Positions 1 through 7,018 of a stretch of 18,370 nucleotides of DNA are shown here, one piece after another. The first letter of the stretch is position 1. The number at the start of each line of letters is the position of its first letter. The position numbers and the translations under genes are program-made. This DNA comes from CADDYX01 sp045809945. GTDB taxonomy: Bacteria > Verrucomicrobiota > Verrucomicrobiia > Chthoniobacterales > UBA10450. The notes beneath the pieces are model-generated. The model searched no databases, was not told the DNA's origin, and was given only the letters and a program-made list of their open reading frames with translations. The stretch is taken from assembly GCA_045809945.1 (NCBI GenBank), contig JBJMWW010000022.1:1-18370 (forward strand), read 5' to 3'.

Positions 1-74
1 CCAATGCGCACAAGCGCTTTCGGCGGCCTGCAAGGTTGACATTGCCGAAGACGCGTCGCTTGATCGGCCAGTGA
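1..74 (+). CDS. 3' end of an unidentified upstream gene (partial)
   Basis: The frame whose codons begin at base 3 is open from the window edge to a TGA at 72-74. It encodes about 23 residues, strongly basic, ending in LIGQ. The TGA overlaps the GTG start of the next gene in a GTGA arrangement, typical of translationally coupled genes, and this is the main reason to suspect a real gene. Third positions are mostly G or C, as expected here. The alternative is that the following gene's own frame, also open to the window edge, extends upstream and this frame is not used. Too little is visible to name a family. Confidence 0.3.
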   Translation, partial: NAHKRFRRPARLTLPKTRRLIGQ

Positions 75-1354
75 AAAGGCGCAACCAATTACTCGCGCTT
101 TTCTGTCTCTTGGCGTTCGCCGGTCTCGGTGTGCTTTATTTTCAACACTGGGTCGTCCAGAAACCGTTCGGCATTGTGCTTTTCATCGGTGAAGGGCTCG
201 CGCCATCGCGAATTGCCGCTACGCGCGCGTTCGCCGGCGGAGCCGATAATCCGCTGGCGATCGAGTCGCTCCCTTACAGCGCCCTGTTGAAAAATTTCTC
301 GGAAGATTTCGCGACGCCGGATAGCGCGTCCGCTGCGACGGCGCTCGCCACCGGCGTGAAGGTGAATAATCGCGCGATAGGGATAGACGCGACCGGGAAA
401 TCACTTCGTAATTTGTTCGAGCTCGCAAAGGCGGCTGGTCGCGCCACAGGCATTGTCACCGATGGTCGACTTACCGATGCCGCGGTGGCTGCATTTTACG
501 GACATAGCCATACGCAGGACGGCAGCGAGACACTTGCACGGCAGTTGACCGAGCAACCAGCGCTGGACGTCGCACTCGGCGGAGGCGACGCCGGGTTCAC
601 GCCGGCCGAAAAAGGCGGCGAGCGAAATGATGGACGCGATTTGCTGCTCGAGCTCCGACGCAATGGTTGGGAGGTTGTTCAAACACGTGCGGAGTTGGAG
701 GCCGTGCCTGCATGGAAACGGGCGAAGGTTTTCGGCGCATTCTCACCTACCGAGCTCGCGTATTCCGACGACACAAGTGCACGCGCAACCCAGCCATCCC
801 TCGGCGATATGGTGCGACGCGCCATCGAGCTGCTGCAATACAATCGGACCGGCTATCTGCTCGTCGTCGACGCGGCGTTAATGCGAAAGGCGGCTCAGGA
901 CAATCAAGGCGAACACACACTAAGCGAAACAGTCGAACTCGATCGCGCTGTCGCCGTCGCCCGACGCTACGTCGGCGAGAATTCCATGATCATCGTCTGC
1001 GGGGATGTCGCTGTCGGTGGACTTACAATGAGCGGCGCACCGTTTCGAAAAGATCACGGGATCGCGCTACTCGGACTGAATGCGAGCGGTGATCCGTGGT
1101 TGAGCTGGGCAACTGGACCGAATGCTACAACATCGTATGGCGCGGCGCGGTTCGCCGAACCGACGGTGTCGCCGAGCCCCGGCGAAGATTTGCCGTTAGC
1201 TCGCCCGCCGCAGGAACCCGCAGCGTTCTATTCAAAATCGGCGTTATATACGGTCGAAGACATGATCGCATTCGGCAGCGGCGACGGCTCCGAATCGCTC
1301 CACGGATCAATCGACAACACGGCGATCTTCGCGATCATACGCGCAAAATTGTAA
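71..1354 (+). CDS. Alkaline phosphatase-fold protein, probably catalytically degenerate
   Basis: This 427-aa protein starts at GTG 71. Basic residues and one hydrophobic segment (about residues 7-25) suggest a signal anchor, so the domain should sit in the periplasm. The order of the alkaline phosphatase family is clear: FIGEG at 38-42, PDSASAAT at 83-90 with the nucleophile at Ser85, ATGVK at 93-97, TDAAVAAF at 135-142, a GDVA segment at 311-314 and a C-terminal LHGS at 410-413. By my manual alignment with E. coli PhoA, Ser102, Asp153, Asp369 and His412 are kept (Ser85, Asp136, Asp312, His411). Asp51 becomes Glu41, Thr155 Ala138, Arg166 Gln149, Glu322 Asp267, Asp327 Arg272, His331 Gln276 and His370 Val313. 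Loss of zinc ligands and the phosphate-binding Arg argues against normal phosphatase activity, although the frame is intact. The fold assignment is firm; the function is unknown. No Shine-Dalgarno precedes the GTG, so coupling to the upstream frame is plausible. Confidence 0.85.
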   Translation: MKRRNQLLALFCLLAFAGLGVLYFQHWVVQKPFGIVLFIGEGLAPSRIAATRAFAGGADNPLAIESLPYSALLKNFSEDFATPDSASAATALATGVKVNNRAIGIDATGKSLRNLFELAKAAGRATGIVTDGRLTDAAVAAFYGHSHTQDGSETLARQLTEQPALDVALGGGDAGFTPAEKGGERNDGRDLLLELRRNGWEVVQTRAELEAVPAWKRAKVFGAFSPTELAYSDDTSARATQPSLGDMVRRAIELLQYNRTGYLLVVDAALMRKAAQDNQGEHTLSETVELDRAVAVARRYVGENSMIIVCGDVAVGGLTMSGAPFRKDHGIALLGLNASGDPWLSWATGPNATTSYGAARFAEPTVSPSPGEDLPLARPPQEPAAFYSKSALYTVEDMIAFGSGDGSESLHGSIDNTAIFAIIRAKL

Positions 1355-1380
1355 GCGGCAGCGACGTCTGTACGCGCAAA

Positions 1381-1409
1381 ACCCGCCAGCTGGAACTCAG
1401 CAGGCGGGT
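1381..1409 (-). terminator. Intrinsic terminator between convergent genes
   Basis: The inverted repeat ACCCGCC-A-GCTG, loop GAACT, CAGC-A-GGCGGGT forms an 11-bp GC-rich stem with one A-A mismatch. On the minus strand the stem is followed by TTTTGCG, so it best serves the minus-strand gene ending at 1430. It also lies 26 nt after the phosphatase-like gene and could stop plus-strand transcription weakly, without a T-run on that side. Confidence 0.6.
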
Positions 1410-1429
1410 CGCGCTAAATCGGACGTTCC

Positions 1430-2308
1430 TTACAAGCTGAAGGGGGTGACCTGCGGCGGAGGGACGCGTGGCACGATCTGAGGGATGAACGTGAACGGCG
1501 GAGGCGGAGGCAATCCGGGCGGCGGAGCGCCAGGGCCTTCGCCCACAGGCGCCGGACCTTCACCGACGGCTGGGACATCTTTGGACTCCCCAAGGTCTTT
1601 AGAGTCAACGACGGTCTTGCTGTCGGAGACGTCGTTATTACGCACACGTTTCTTTGCCTTCTCCGGCTCGGGCTTCTGTTCGTCATCCGCACCGAATGCA
1701 GCTACTTGTGCCAGCGTGAACGCGCGGTCTTTGGCCGCAGGGTTCCAACGAAGCATAACATAGCGTCCGGTCGTCGGTGCAAAGTCGGCGGCAAGATCAC
1801 CGCGCGATCCATCTTCGTTCACACGGGCTACTGGACGCATCTGCGCGAGTTCATCTGCCGACATTTTGAATGTCGAAGGCAAATCACCAGGCGCGGCATC
1901 GATCGAGGTGTCCGGCAACGCCTGCAACACATAGACCGAGATGCTGCCCTGCTGCGGCGCCAACTGCGCGGACACGCGGTTGATGTGACGCGCGCTGCCG
2001 AGATCAATAACCGTTGTCGGCGTAGCATCATTCGAGGCAAAGTTGTAGGCACGGCCTGGCTGCGGGTCGACGATGTTGTTCGCGAGCTTCACGTCGCTGC
2101 CGGAGCTGACATAAAGGCAACGAGGAGCAGCTTGCGATGCGGACCCGTAAGTTACCAGCCCGACAGTAATCGAGTCGCGGCGCAGCGGAGCGGCAGCCGG
2201 AACCTTGTGCAACACCAGATCAGATGCCAGCAAACTAGAAGCGCTCGTTAGGAGAACGCAGGAAAGTGCGGTGGCGATTTTACGGCGAAATAAGGTGCAG
2301 GTCTTCAT
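1430..2308 (-). CDS. Exported protein with discoidin-like beta domain and Pro-rich tail
   Basis: The chosen start is the ATG at 2308 because a GGA lies just upstream and the protein then opens with a clean signal peptide (MKTCTLFRRK, then a hydrophobic stretch to about residue 28). The frame extends upstream to 2362 but those residues are not signal-like. It gives 292 aa. Residues about 45-206 look like a beta-sandwich: DLGSARHINRVSAQL at 102-116 and GRYVMLRWNP at 181-190 recall the metal-free jelly-roll (F5/8 type C-like) domains common in exported Verrucomicrobiota proteins. Residues 207-245 are charged and Lys/Asp/Glu-rich, and 249-290 are Gly/Pro-rich with runs of Pro. Likely secreted or envelope-associated. 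A terminator follows at 1381-1409. The domain resemblance is by eye; no enzymatic motif is seen. Confidence 0.75.
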   Translation of the reverse strand: MKTCTLFRRKIATALSCVLLTSASSLLASDLVLHKVPAAAPLRRDSITVGLVTYGSASQAAPRCLYVSSGSDVKLANNIVDPQPGRAYNFASNDATPTTVIDLGSARHINRVSAQLAPQQGSISVYVLQALPDTSIDAAPGDLPSTFKMSADELAQMRPVARVNEDGSRGDLAADFAPTTGRYVMLRWNPAAKDRAFTLAQVAAFGADDEQKPEPEKAKKRVRNNDVSDSKTVVDSKDLGESKDVPAVGEGPAPVGEGPGAPPPGLPPPPPFTFIPQIVPRVPPPQVTPFSL

Positions 2309-2330
2309 AATTTCCATATCCACAAAAACG

Positions 2331-2359
2331 ATAGTAGAATTTTCCCTCCATTTCCGCAA
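2331..2359 (-). promoter_or_regulatory. Candidate sigma70-type promoter of the exported-protein gene
   Basis: On the minus strand, TTGCGG (2359-2354) and TACTAT (2336-2331) are separated by exactly 17 nt in a locally AT-rich stretch, with the ATG at 2308 about 22 nt downstream. The leader would be short. The -35 match is poor (TTG only), so this is a candidate only. Confidence 0.3.
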
Positions 2360-2449
2360 CACAAATCTCTCGTGATGCGAAATTCTGCTTTGAGACCATT
2401 ATGTTACCGCAACCCTCGACCGGAAAGCGAGAGAATTCTCGCGCCGGGC

Positions 2450-2803
2450 TTAACGCTCGAGCGATACCGACCAGAATGTCAGCGCGTCCTCATGATGCGC
2501 CGCGAGATTCCATGTGTCGAGATGTTCGAATAACATGGAGAACGGCGGCGCCTCTGCCGGCGGCGCGACATGGTTCTGCTCCGCGGCCCGCATCACTATG
2601 ACACGGACTTCATTGGCATTCGCCCCCGAGGTCTTGAACGGCGCCGCCGCTTCGCTGTGGTTTGACTGACACGCGAACCCGCTCGCGTGAGTACTCATAA
2701 GCACCGGATCGGCGATAACGACGGCTGATGTGAGCCAAATTAGCGCTGCGATGAGCAGAAGGATCTTGCGAAATGCAAACGGCTGAAGGCTGACCATAAC
2801 CAT
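2450..2803 (-). CDS. Small exported protein of unknown function
   Basis: The longest frame encodes 117 aa and starts with two in-frame ATGs (2803 and 2797). The second would give the same signal sequence. Residues 12-31 form a hydrophobic segment (KILLLIAALIWLTSAVVIA), followed by a short mature part that contains one Cys (FACQ), several His residues and a Pro/Ala stretch (VAPPAEAPP). No Shine-Dalgarno precedes either ATG. It lies between two other minus-strand genes for exported proteins, but gaps of about 90-140 bp argue against tight operon linkage. I recognise no family. The evidence for a real gene is the signal peptide and the absence of a better frame here. Confidence 0.5.
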   Translation of the reverse strand: MVMVSLQPFAFRKILLLIAALIWLTSAVVIADPVLMSTHASGFACQSNHSEAAAPFKTSGANANEVRVIVMRAAEQNHVAPPAEAPPFSMLFEHLDTWNLAAHHEDALTFWSVSLER

Positions 2804-2815
2804 AACGCTATGGTT
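2798..2815. repeat. Inverted repeat overlapping the start of the small exported gene
   Basis: AACCATA, loop ACGC, TATGGTT is a perfect 7-bp inverted repeat covering the first ATG of the minus-strand gene and ending just before the second. On the plus strand it is followed by TTTTTAT, so it could act as a weak plus-strand terminator. On the minus strand the position suits an operator or a translation-blocking hairpin. Neither role is proven. Confidence 0.3.
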
Positions 2816-2896
2816 TTTATAGCAGCGGGCGTACCAGTCGCCGGTGGCCGCAGGGCGTAGTTCGCCCGTCCCTTCGCACCCTTCTTTGGTTACGAA

Positions 2897-3145
2897 TCAG
2901 CGACTATTACAACCCACCACTGTTAACGACGGCGCTGTCGTTGGCACGGCGGTGAATACACGATCGCATGGCACCGGGATGCCTGAGGTGGATGTCCACA
3001 CCAGGCAGATCCTCTTTGCGCGAGCTTGTTGATGCGCGACAGGCTTGCTGCTGTCGATCTTCATCGTAGTCCCCGCGAAAGCGGAGCTCGCAACCATGCA
3101 ACCGAGTACAACTCCGTTGCAACAACGCGCTATATTCGAGCGCAT
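2897..3145 (-). CDS. Very small exported protein, unknown function
   Basis: Starting at ATG 3145 the frame encodes 82 aa; a TTG at 3181 would add 12 basic residues. Residues 1-24 resemble a signal peptide (MRSNIARCC, hydrophobic GVVLGCMVASSAFA, predicted cleavage after SAFA). The mature part is about 58 aa with the segment CLVWTSTSGIPVPCDRV (47-63) and a further Cys near the C-terminus (Cys79). Two or three Cys residues in so small an exported protein could form a disulphide. No Shine-Dalgarno is visible. A 5-bp hairpin (GGGCG-TAGTT-CGCCC, 2853-2867) lies about 30 nt after the stop without a T-run. I cannot assign a family. Overlapping frames on the plus strand look less protein-like. Confidence 0.5.
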   Translation of the reverse strand: MRSNIARCCNGVVLGCMVASSAFAGTTMKIDSSKPVAHQQARAKRICLVWTSTSGIPVPCDRVFTAVPTTAPSLTVVGCNSR

Positions 3146-3183
3146 GCGCCGAGAGTACCGTGGCGCGGCCGTGGCAGACAAGT

Positions 3184-5031
3184 TTATTTTTGTCGACCGC
3201 TAATCGACGGATCGCGTAACGGCTTGTGTATCCGGTAGAGCGCGATTATCGCGTCTAGCTCCGCCACTAGCCCCGAATTCTTCTGCGTTTCGGCAATTTT
3301 TCGCGCGCGCTCCGCAGTCAAAATCGCATCATCGAAGCGGCCATCTTCTGCATAGGCCGCAGCGAGTGTTCGCAGTACGACTGCGTTCCTTCCCGCCGAG
3401 ACATCCGTCGCTTTTGTGGCAAGCGCGACGGCTCTGTTCCCATCGCGGAAAGTCGCATCGCTACTCGTCGCATAGACCCACGCGAGGTTGTTCGCGGCAT
3501 TTCCGTTTTCCTGATCCACGGCAAGCGTTTGATTCCATTCGTCAATCGCACCATGGATGTCCCCTCGTTGAAGTCGCATCACACCGAGCGCATTGTGCAC
3601 GTCAACATTCGCTGGGTCGATCTCGAGCGCGCGATGCAACTCTGCCAGCGCGCCGGGAAGATTGCCGCTCAAAATCATCGCATTGCCGAGGTTCAGGTGC
3701 GCGACAGCATTAAGCGGCCGGACACGTAACGCTGCTTCGTAGTGCGCGATTGCTTCGTCGTATCGTCCACCCTCGGCGAGAAGAATGCCGAGGTTGTTTT
3801 CCGCTACATCGTTCCGCGGCGAAACCGCGAGCGTTTGTGTCCAGAGTGTTTCGCTGTTGCGCCAATAGCCGGCTTGGGCGAAGGCCGCCGCACCAAAAAC
3901 CAGGAGCACGCAACTGGCGGCACCTGCGAGCACAAGGCGCGGAATGCGCAGTTTCGCCGCGACATCTGCCAGCAACCAAACAGCCGCGATGGAGAAGCCG
4001 ATTTGCGGCAAGTAGGTGTAGCGATCAGCATGCGATTGCCATCCGACCTGTACGACGCCAATCACCGGTACGAGCATGCCGATATACCAAAACCAACCGA
4101 CGAGAAGGTATGGTCGGCGTCGGCGCAGAACAATCGCAACAGTGGTAAGGGCGACCAGAAACACGACAGCGGCGACTATTTCGCCAGCCGGAACGTTGCT
4201 TTCGCGGTGTGGATAAAATGGCGCCAGATTCACTGGCCACAACATTTGCCCCACATACGTGAGGTAGCTGACGATTGCGTTCGTGACTCGCGCGTTGAAC
4301 GGAAGCTCTTCGCCTATGCCAATGTACCGCCTTTGCGCGACCAGTGTTGCCACGCAGGAGAGTGCTGACAAAACAAGCATCGGCATCTTCTCGAGACCGA
4401 TGCGAACAACCGAGCCCGATCGAATTCGCTGGAACGGCCAATAATCGAGCAGCAACAGGACGAATGGCGTTGTCACGAGCATCGGTTTCGAGAGCAGACC
4501 GGCGGCGAACGAAAGCAGCATCGCTAAATACCTGACGACCGTGTGCGTCCGCACATAGCGCGTGTACGCCGCCAGCGTGAGAACAAAAAATAAACCGCTG
4601 AGGACGTCTTTGCGCTCGGCGATCCAAGCCACCGACTCAACGCGCAACGGATGAATCGCGAACACCGCCGCAACAAAGGCGCTGCGCCACATCGCGGCGG
4701 TCATTCGCCGCAATGTGAGGAACAAAAACGCCGCAGCCGCCGCGTGGAGTAGCAGATTGCTCAGATGATGACCCGCTGGTGCGATGCCGTACAATTGGCA
4801 ATCCAGCATGTGCGACAACGTCGTCAGCGGATGCCAGTTCTGGCCGTGAAGATGCGTAAAAGCCCACGGCACGGAATTCCACCACAACCCCGCTGTAATG
4901 GCCGGCGTCTGGTAGACGTAAATCGGATCGTCGTAATTTACGAAATCGAATGTCACTGTTCGGCCGAATACGACGGCAACCAACGCCACGATCGCGATCG
5001 AGATCAGCAAATCCGCGCGGCCTGTCTTCAC
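3184..5031 (-). CDS. TMTC-like GT-C membrane glycosyltransferase with C-terminal TPRs (copy 2)
   Basis: This 615-aa protein starts at GTG 5031. Residues 1-390 are a multi-pass membrane domain and about 405-600 are tetratricopeptide repeats (ENNLGILLAEGGRYDEAIAH, then HLNLGNAMILSGNLPGALAE and HNALGVMRLQRGDIHGAIDE). The first extracytoplasmic loop carries FVNYDD (30-35), the acidic motif expected of GT-C enzymes, and WHPLTTLSHML (66-76). HPLRVESVAWIAERKDVLSG (127-146) closely resembles the HPIHTEAVAG...R.DVL region of eukaryotic TMTC1-4 (O-mannosyltransferases, CAZy GT105). I infer transfer of a polyprenyl-phosphate-linked sugar to protein outside the membrane, with the TPRs recruiting acceptors. 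The substrate is unknown. It follows its paralogue by 7 nt; GGTGA before the GTG may serve as the ribosome binding site. Confidence 0.85.
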   Translation of the reverse strand: MKTGRADLLISIAIVALVAVVFGRTVTFDFVNYDDPIYVYQTPAITAGLWWNSVPWAFTHLHGQNWHPLTTLSHMLDCQLYGIAPAGHHLSNLLLHAAAAAFLFLTLRRMTAAMWRSAFVAAVFAIHPLRVESVAWIAERKDVLSGLFFVLTLAAYTRYVRTHTVVRYLAMLLSFAAGLLSKPMLVTTPFVLLLLDYWPFQRIRSGSVVRIGLEKMPMLVLSALSCVATLVAQRRYIGIGEELPFNARVTNAIVSYLTYVGQMLWPVNLAPFYPHRESNVPAGEIVAAVVFLVALTTVAIVLRRRRPYLLVGWFWYIGMLVPVIGVVQVGWQSHADRYTYLPQIGFSIAAVWLLADVAAKLRIPRLVLAGAASCVLLVFGAAAFAQAGYWRNSETLWTQTLAVSPRNDVAENNLGILLAEGGRYDEAIAHYEAALRVRPLNAVAHLNLGNAMILSGNLPGALAELHRALEIDPANVDVHNALGVMRLQRGDIHGAIDEWNQTLAVDQENGNAANNLAWVYATSSDATFRDGNRAVALATKATDVSAGRNAVVLRTLAAAYAEDGRFDDAILTAERARKIAETQKNSGLVAELDAIIALYRIHKPLRDPSISGRQK

Positions 5032-5038
5032 AACAGTC

Positions 5039-7018
5039 TCACCACGTAGCTATGTCACGCAGCGGCACGCGTTCGCGATACAGTCGAAGGTCGCCTTCCA
5101 ATCTTTGCGCGGATGCGTCGTCTTGCCGCGTCAGCGCGAGCTCAAGTGCCCGCTGCGCGACTTGAACCGCATCAGCAAACCGACCTTGCGTCGCGTAACC
5201 CGCCGCGAGTGCACGGAGCATTCCGGGGCTTTCACCACCGGGTACTTGCAATCCGCGTTGTGCGACTTGTGCCGCGCGTTCGCCATCGCGAACACTTTCG
5301 TTGCTGCTCGTAGCGAGTAACCACGCGAGGCTGTAAATTGCCCACGCCGCATCCGGCGCGAGGTTGGCCGCTGTTTCGTACTCGGAACGTGCTTCGCCGT
5401 CCTTGCCTTCGGCGTGTAAAGCGTCGCCAAGGCTGGCGTGCGCAGCGGCATCGTCGGCTCGCGTTTTGATCGCCGCGCGAAAGGCGTCGATCGCTAAGAC
5501 AGCTTTCCTCTGCTGCAGCAGCAGTGTGCCAAGATTATAGAATGCGTCGGCGTAATCCGGCCGCAGGTGAACGGCACGCGCGTAATGCGCCACCGCGTCG
5601 TCAATGTTCCCTTTGCGAGCAAACGCCGTCGCAAGGTTGTTCTCGGCCAGCGCAATCGTCAGGTCATAACGAGCAGCGCCCCTGGCGTTCTGAATCCGAA
5701 TCGCCTGCTCATAATGTTGAATCGCGCTGTCGACCTTGCCGTCGTGTGCGTCCAACATTCCGAGATTGTTTTCCGCGACTTCATTGTCGTGAGTAACAGC
5801 AGCCGCGTGCGTCCACAGCGTGCGACTGTTCGCCCAAAACCGCGTCTGGTGAAAGGCTAACGTGCCGAGCACTGCAAGAACCGCTATCGCACCGGATGCC
5901 AACAGGACTCGCGAGCGAATAAGCGGCATAATTGTCCAACCAAGCATGATGTAGAGACCCACCTCAGGCAGATAGGTGTAACGATCGGCATGCGATTGCA
6001 GCCCGATCTGCACGATGCCGATCACCGGAGTCAACATCACGAGGTACCAACACCAACCGACTATCACCCACGGCCGCGTCTTGCGGAATCCGAACGCTGC
6101 GATTGTGAAGACGAGGAGGATGGTCGAGGCGGCGATCGCTTGTACCAGCGATGGTCCATTGGCAGGAAACGGGTAAAACGGCGCAAGATCTACCGGCCAG
6201 AACATCTGCGCCACATACACTAATGGTGTAACGAGCGCGTTCTTCAGCCGCCACGCAAATGGCAAAGCCTCCATTGCGCCACTCTGTGCGACCAGAGTTG
6301 CGGCACAGGACGCAATGGAAAGACAAAACAACGGAAGCTTTTCGGTGAACAGCCGGCGGCCGAGCGCGACACGCCGTAATGGCCAGTAATCGAGAAGCAA
6401 AAGCACAAGCGGTGTGGTGACGAGCATCGCTTTGGACATCAAGCCGAAGGCGAACAAAACGAGCAGCCATACATATCCTCGCTTAGCACGTGCGTAGTGC
6501 ACATACGTTCCGAGGATCACGGCAAAGAAAAATCCGCTGAGCACATCTTTGCGCTCCGCGATCCAGGCAACCGATTCGACGTGCAATGGATGAATCGCGA
6601 ACAGGGCAGCGACAAACGCACTCGACCAAAGCGCGCGTGTCATTTTCCAAAGGACGGCGAAAAGCAACAGGACCGTCCCGCTATGCAGAAGCACGTTGGT
6701 GAAATGGTGTCCCGCTGGGGTTAGTCCAAAGAGCTGCACGTCGAGCATGTGCGACAGTGTCGTGAGCGGATGCCAGTTGCGGGCATGCGCATGGGTGAAC
6801 GCCCACGCAATCGAACTACTCGTCAGACCGGCGGTGATTTTAGGATTTTGGTAGACGTAAACTTCATCGTCGAAATTGACGAAGTCGTGTTTCAAGGTCT
6901 GGCCAAACACAATCCAGACCATCGCGACGAGCGACAGAGCAACGATTGCAACGGCTCGTCGGCCTGGCTGCGAAGCCGTCGCGGATAGATTCAGGCGCAA
7001 ATTAAACGAGCGGCTCAC
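5039..7018 (-). CDS. TMTC-like GT-C membrane glycosyltransferase with C-terminal TPRs (copy 1)
   Basis: This 659-aa protein begins at GTG 7018, 17 nt inside the preceding glycosyltransferase gene. GGGG lies a few bases upstream of the GTG. A longer cytoplasmic N-terminus (about 20 aa) precedes the first helix. FVNFDD lies at 46-51, followed by NWHPLTTLSHMLD and HPLHVESVAWIAERKDVLSG, nearly identical to the downstream paralogue. The membrane domain runs to about residue 405 and TPR units follow (ENNLGML, AENNLATAFARKGNIDDAVA, YNLGTLLLQQRKAVLAIDAF, HASLGDALHAEGKDGEARSE). The two copies share matching DNA stretches, so they arose by tandem duplication and then diverged, mostly in the TPR region. 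As with its partner, a role in protein glycosylation is inferred from family resemblance. A non-glycosyltransferase TPR membrane protein is the alternative. Confidence 0.85.
   Translation of the reverse strand: MSRSFNLRLNLSATASQPGRRAVAIVALSLVAMVWIVFGQTLKHDFVNFDDEVYVYQNPKITAGLTSSSIAWAFTHAHARNWHPLTTLSHMLDVQLFGLTPAGHHFTNVLLHSGTVLLLFAVLWKMTRALWSSAFVAALFAIHPLHVESVAWIAERKDVLSGFFFAVILGTYVHYARAKRGYVWLLVLFAFGLMSKAMLVTTPLVLLLLDYWPLRRVALGRRLFTEKLPLFCLSIASCAATLVAQSGAMEALPFAWRLKNALVTPLVYVAQMFWPVDLAPFYPFPANGPSLVQAIAASTILLVFTIAAFGFRKTRPWVIVGWCWYLVMLTPVIGIVQIGLQSHADRYTYLPEVGLYIMLGWTIMPLIRSRVLLASGAIAVLAVLGTLAFHQTRFWANSRTLWTHAAAVTHDNEVAENNLGMLDAHDGKVDSAIQHYEQAIRIQNARGAARYDLTIALAENNLATAFARKGNIDDAVAHYARAVHLRPDYADAFYNLGTLLLQQRKAVLAIDAFRAAIKTRADDAAAHASLGDALHAEGKDGEARSEYETAANLAPDAAWAIYSLAWLLATSSNESVRDGERAAQVAQRGLQVPGGESPGMLRALAAGYATQGRFADAVQVAQRALELALTRQDDASAQRLEGDLRLYRERVPLRDIATW

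Noticed and set aside
2427..2442. Hairpin GCGAGA-GAAT-TCTCGC as a terminator of the small exported gene
   Set aside because: The stem is short and the minus-strand tail is only CTTTCC-like after it; the position is suitable but the evidence is too weak to annotate.
2844..3238. Two short plus-strand frames opposite the 82-aa exported gene
   Set aside because: Their composition resembles antisense translation, while the minus-strand frame has a credible signal peptide.
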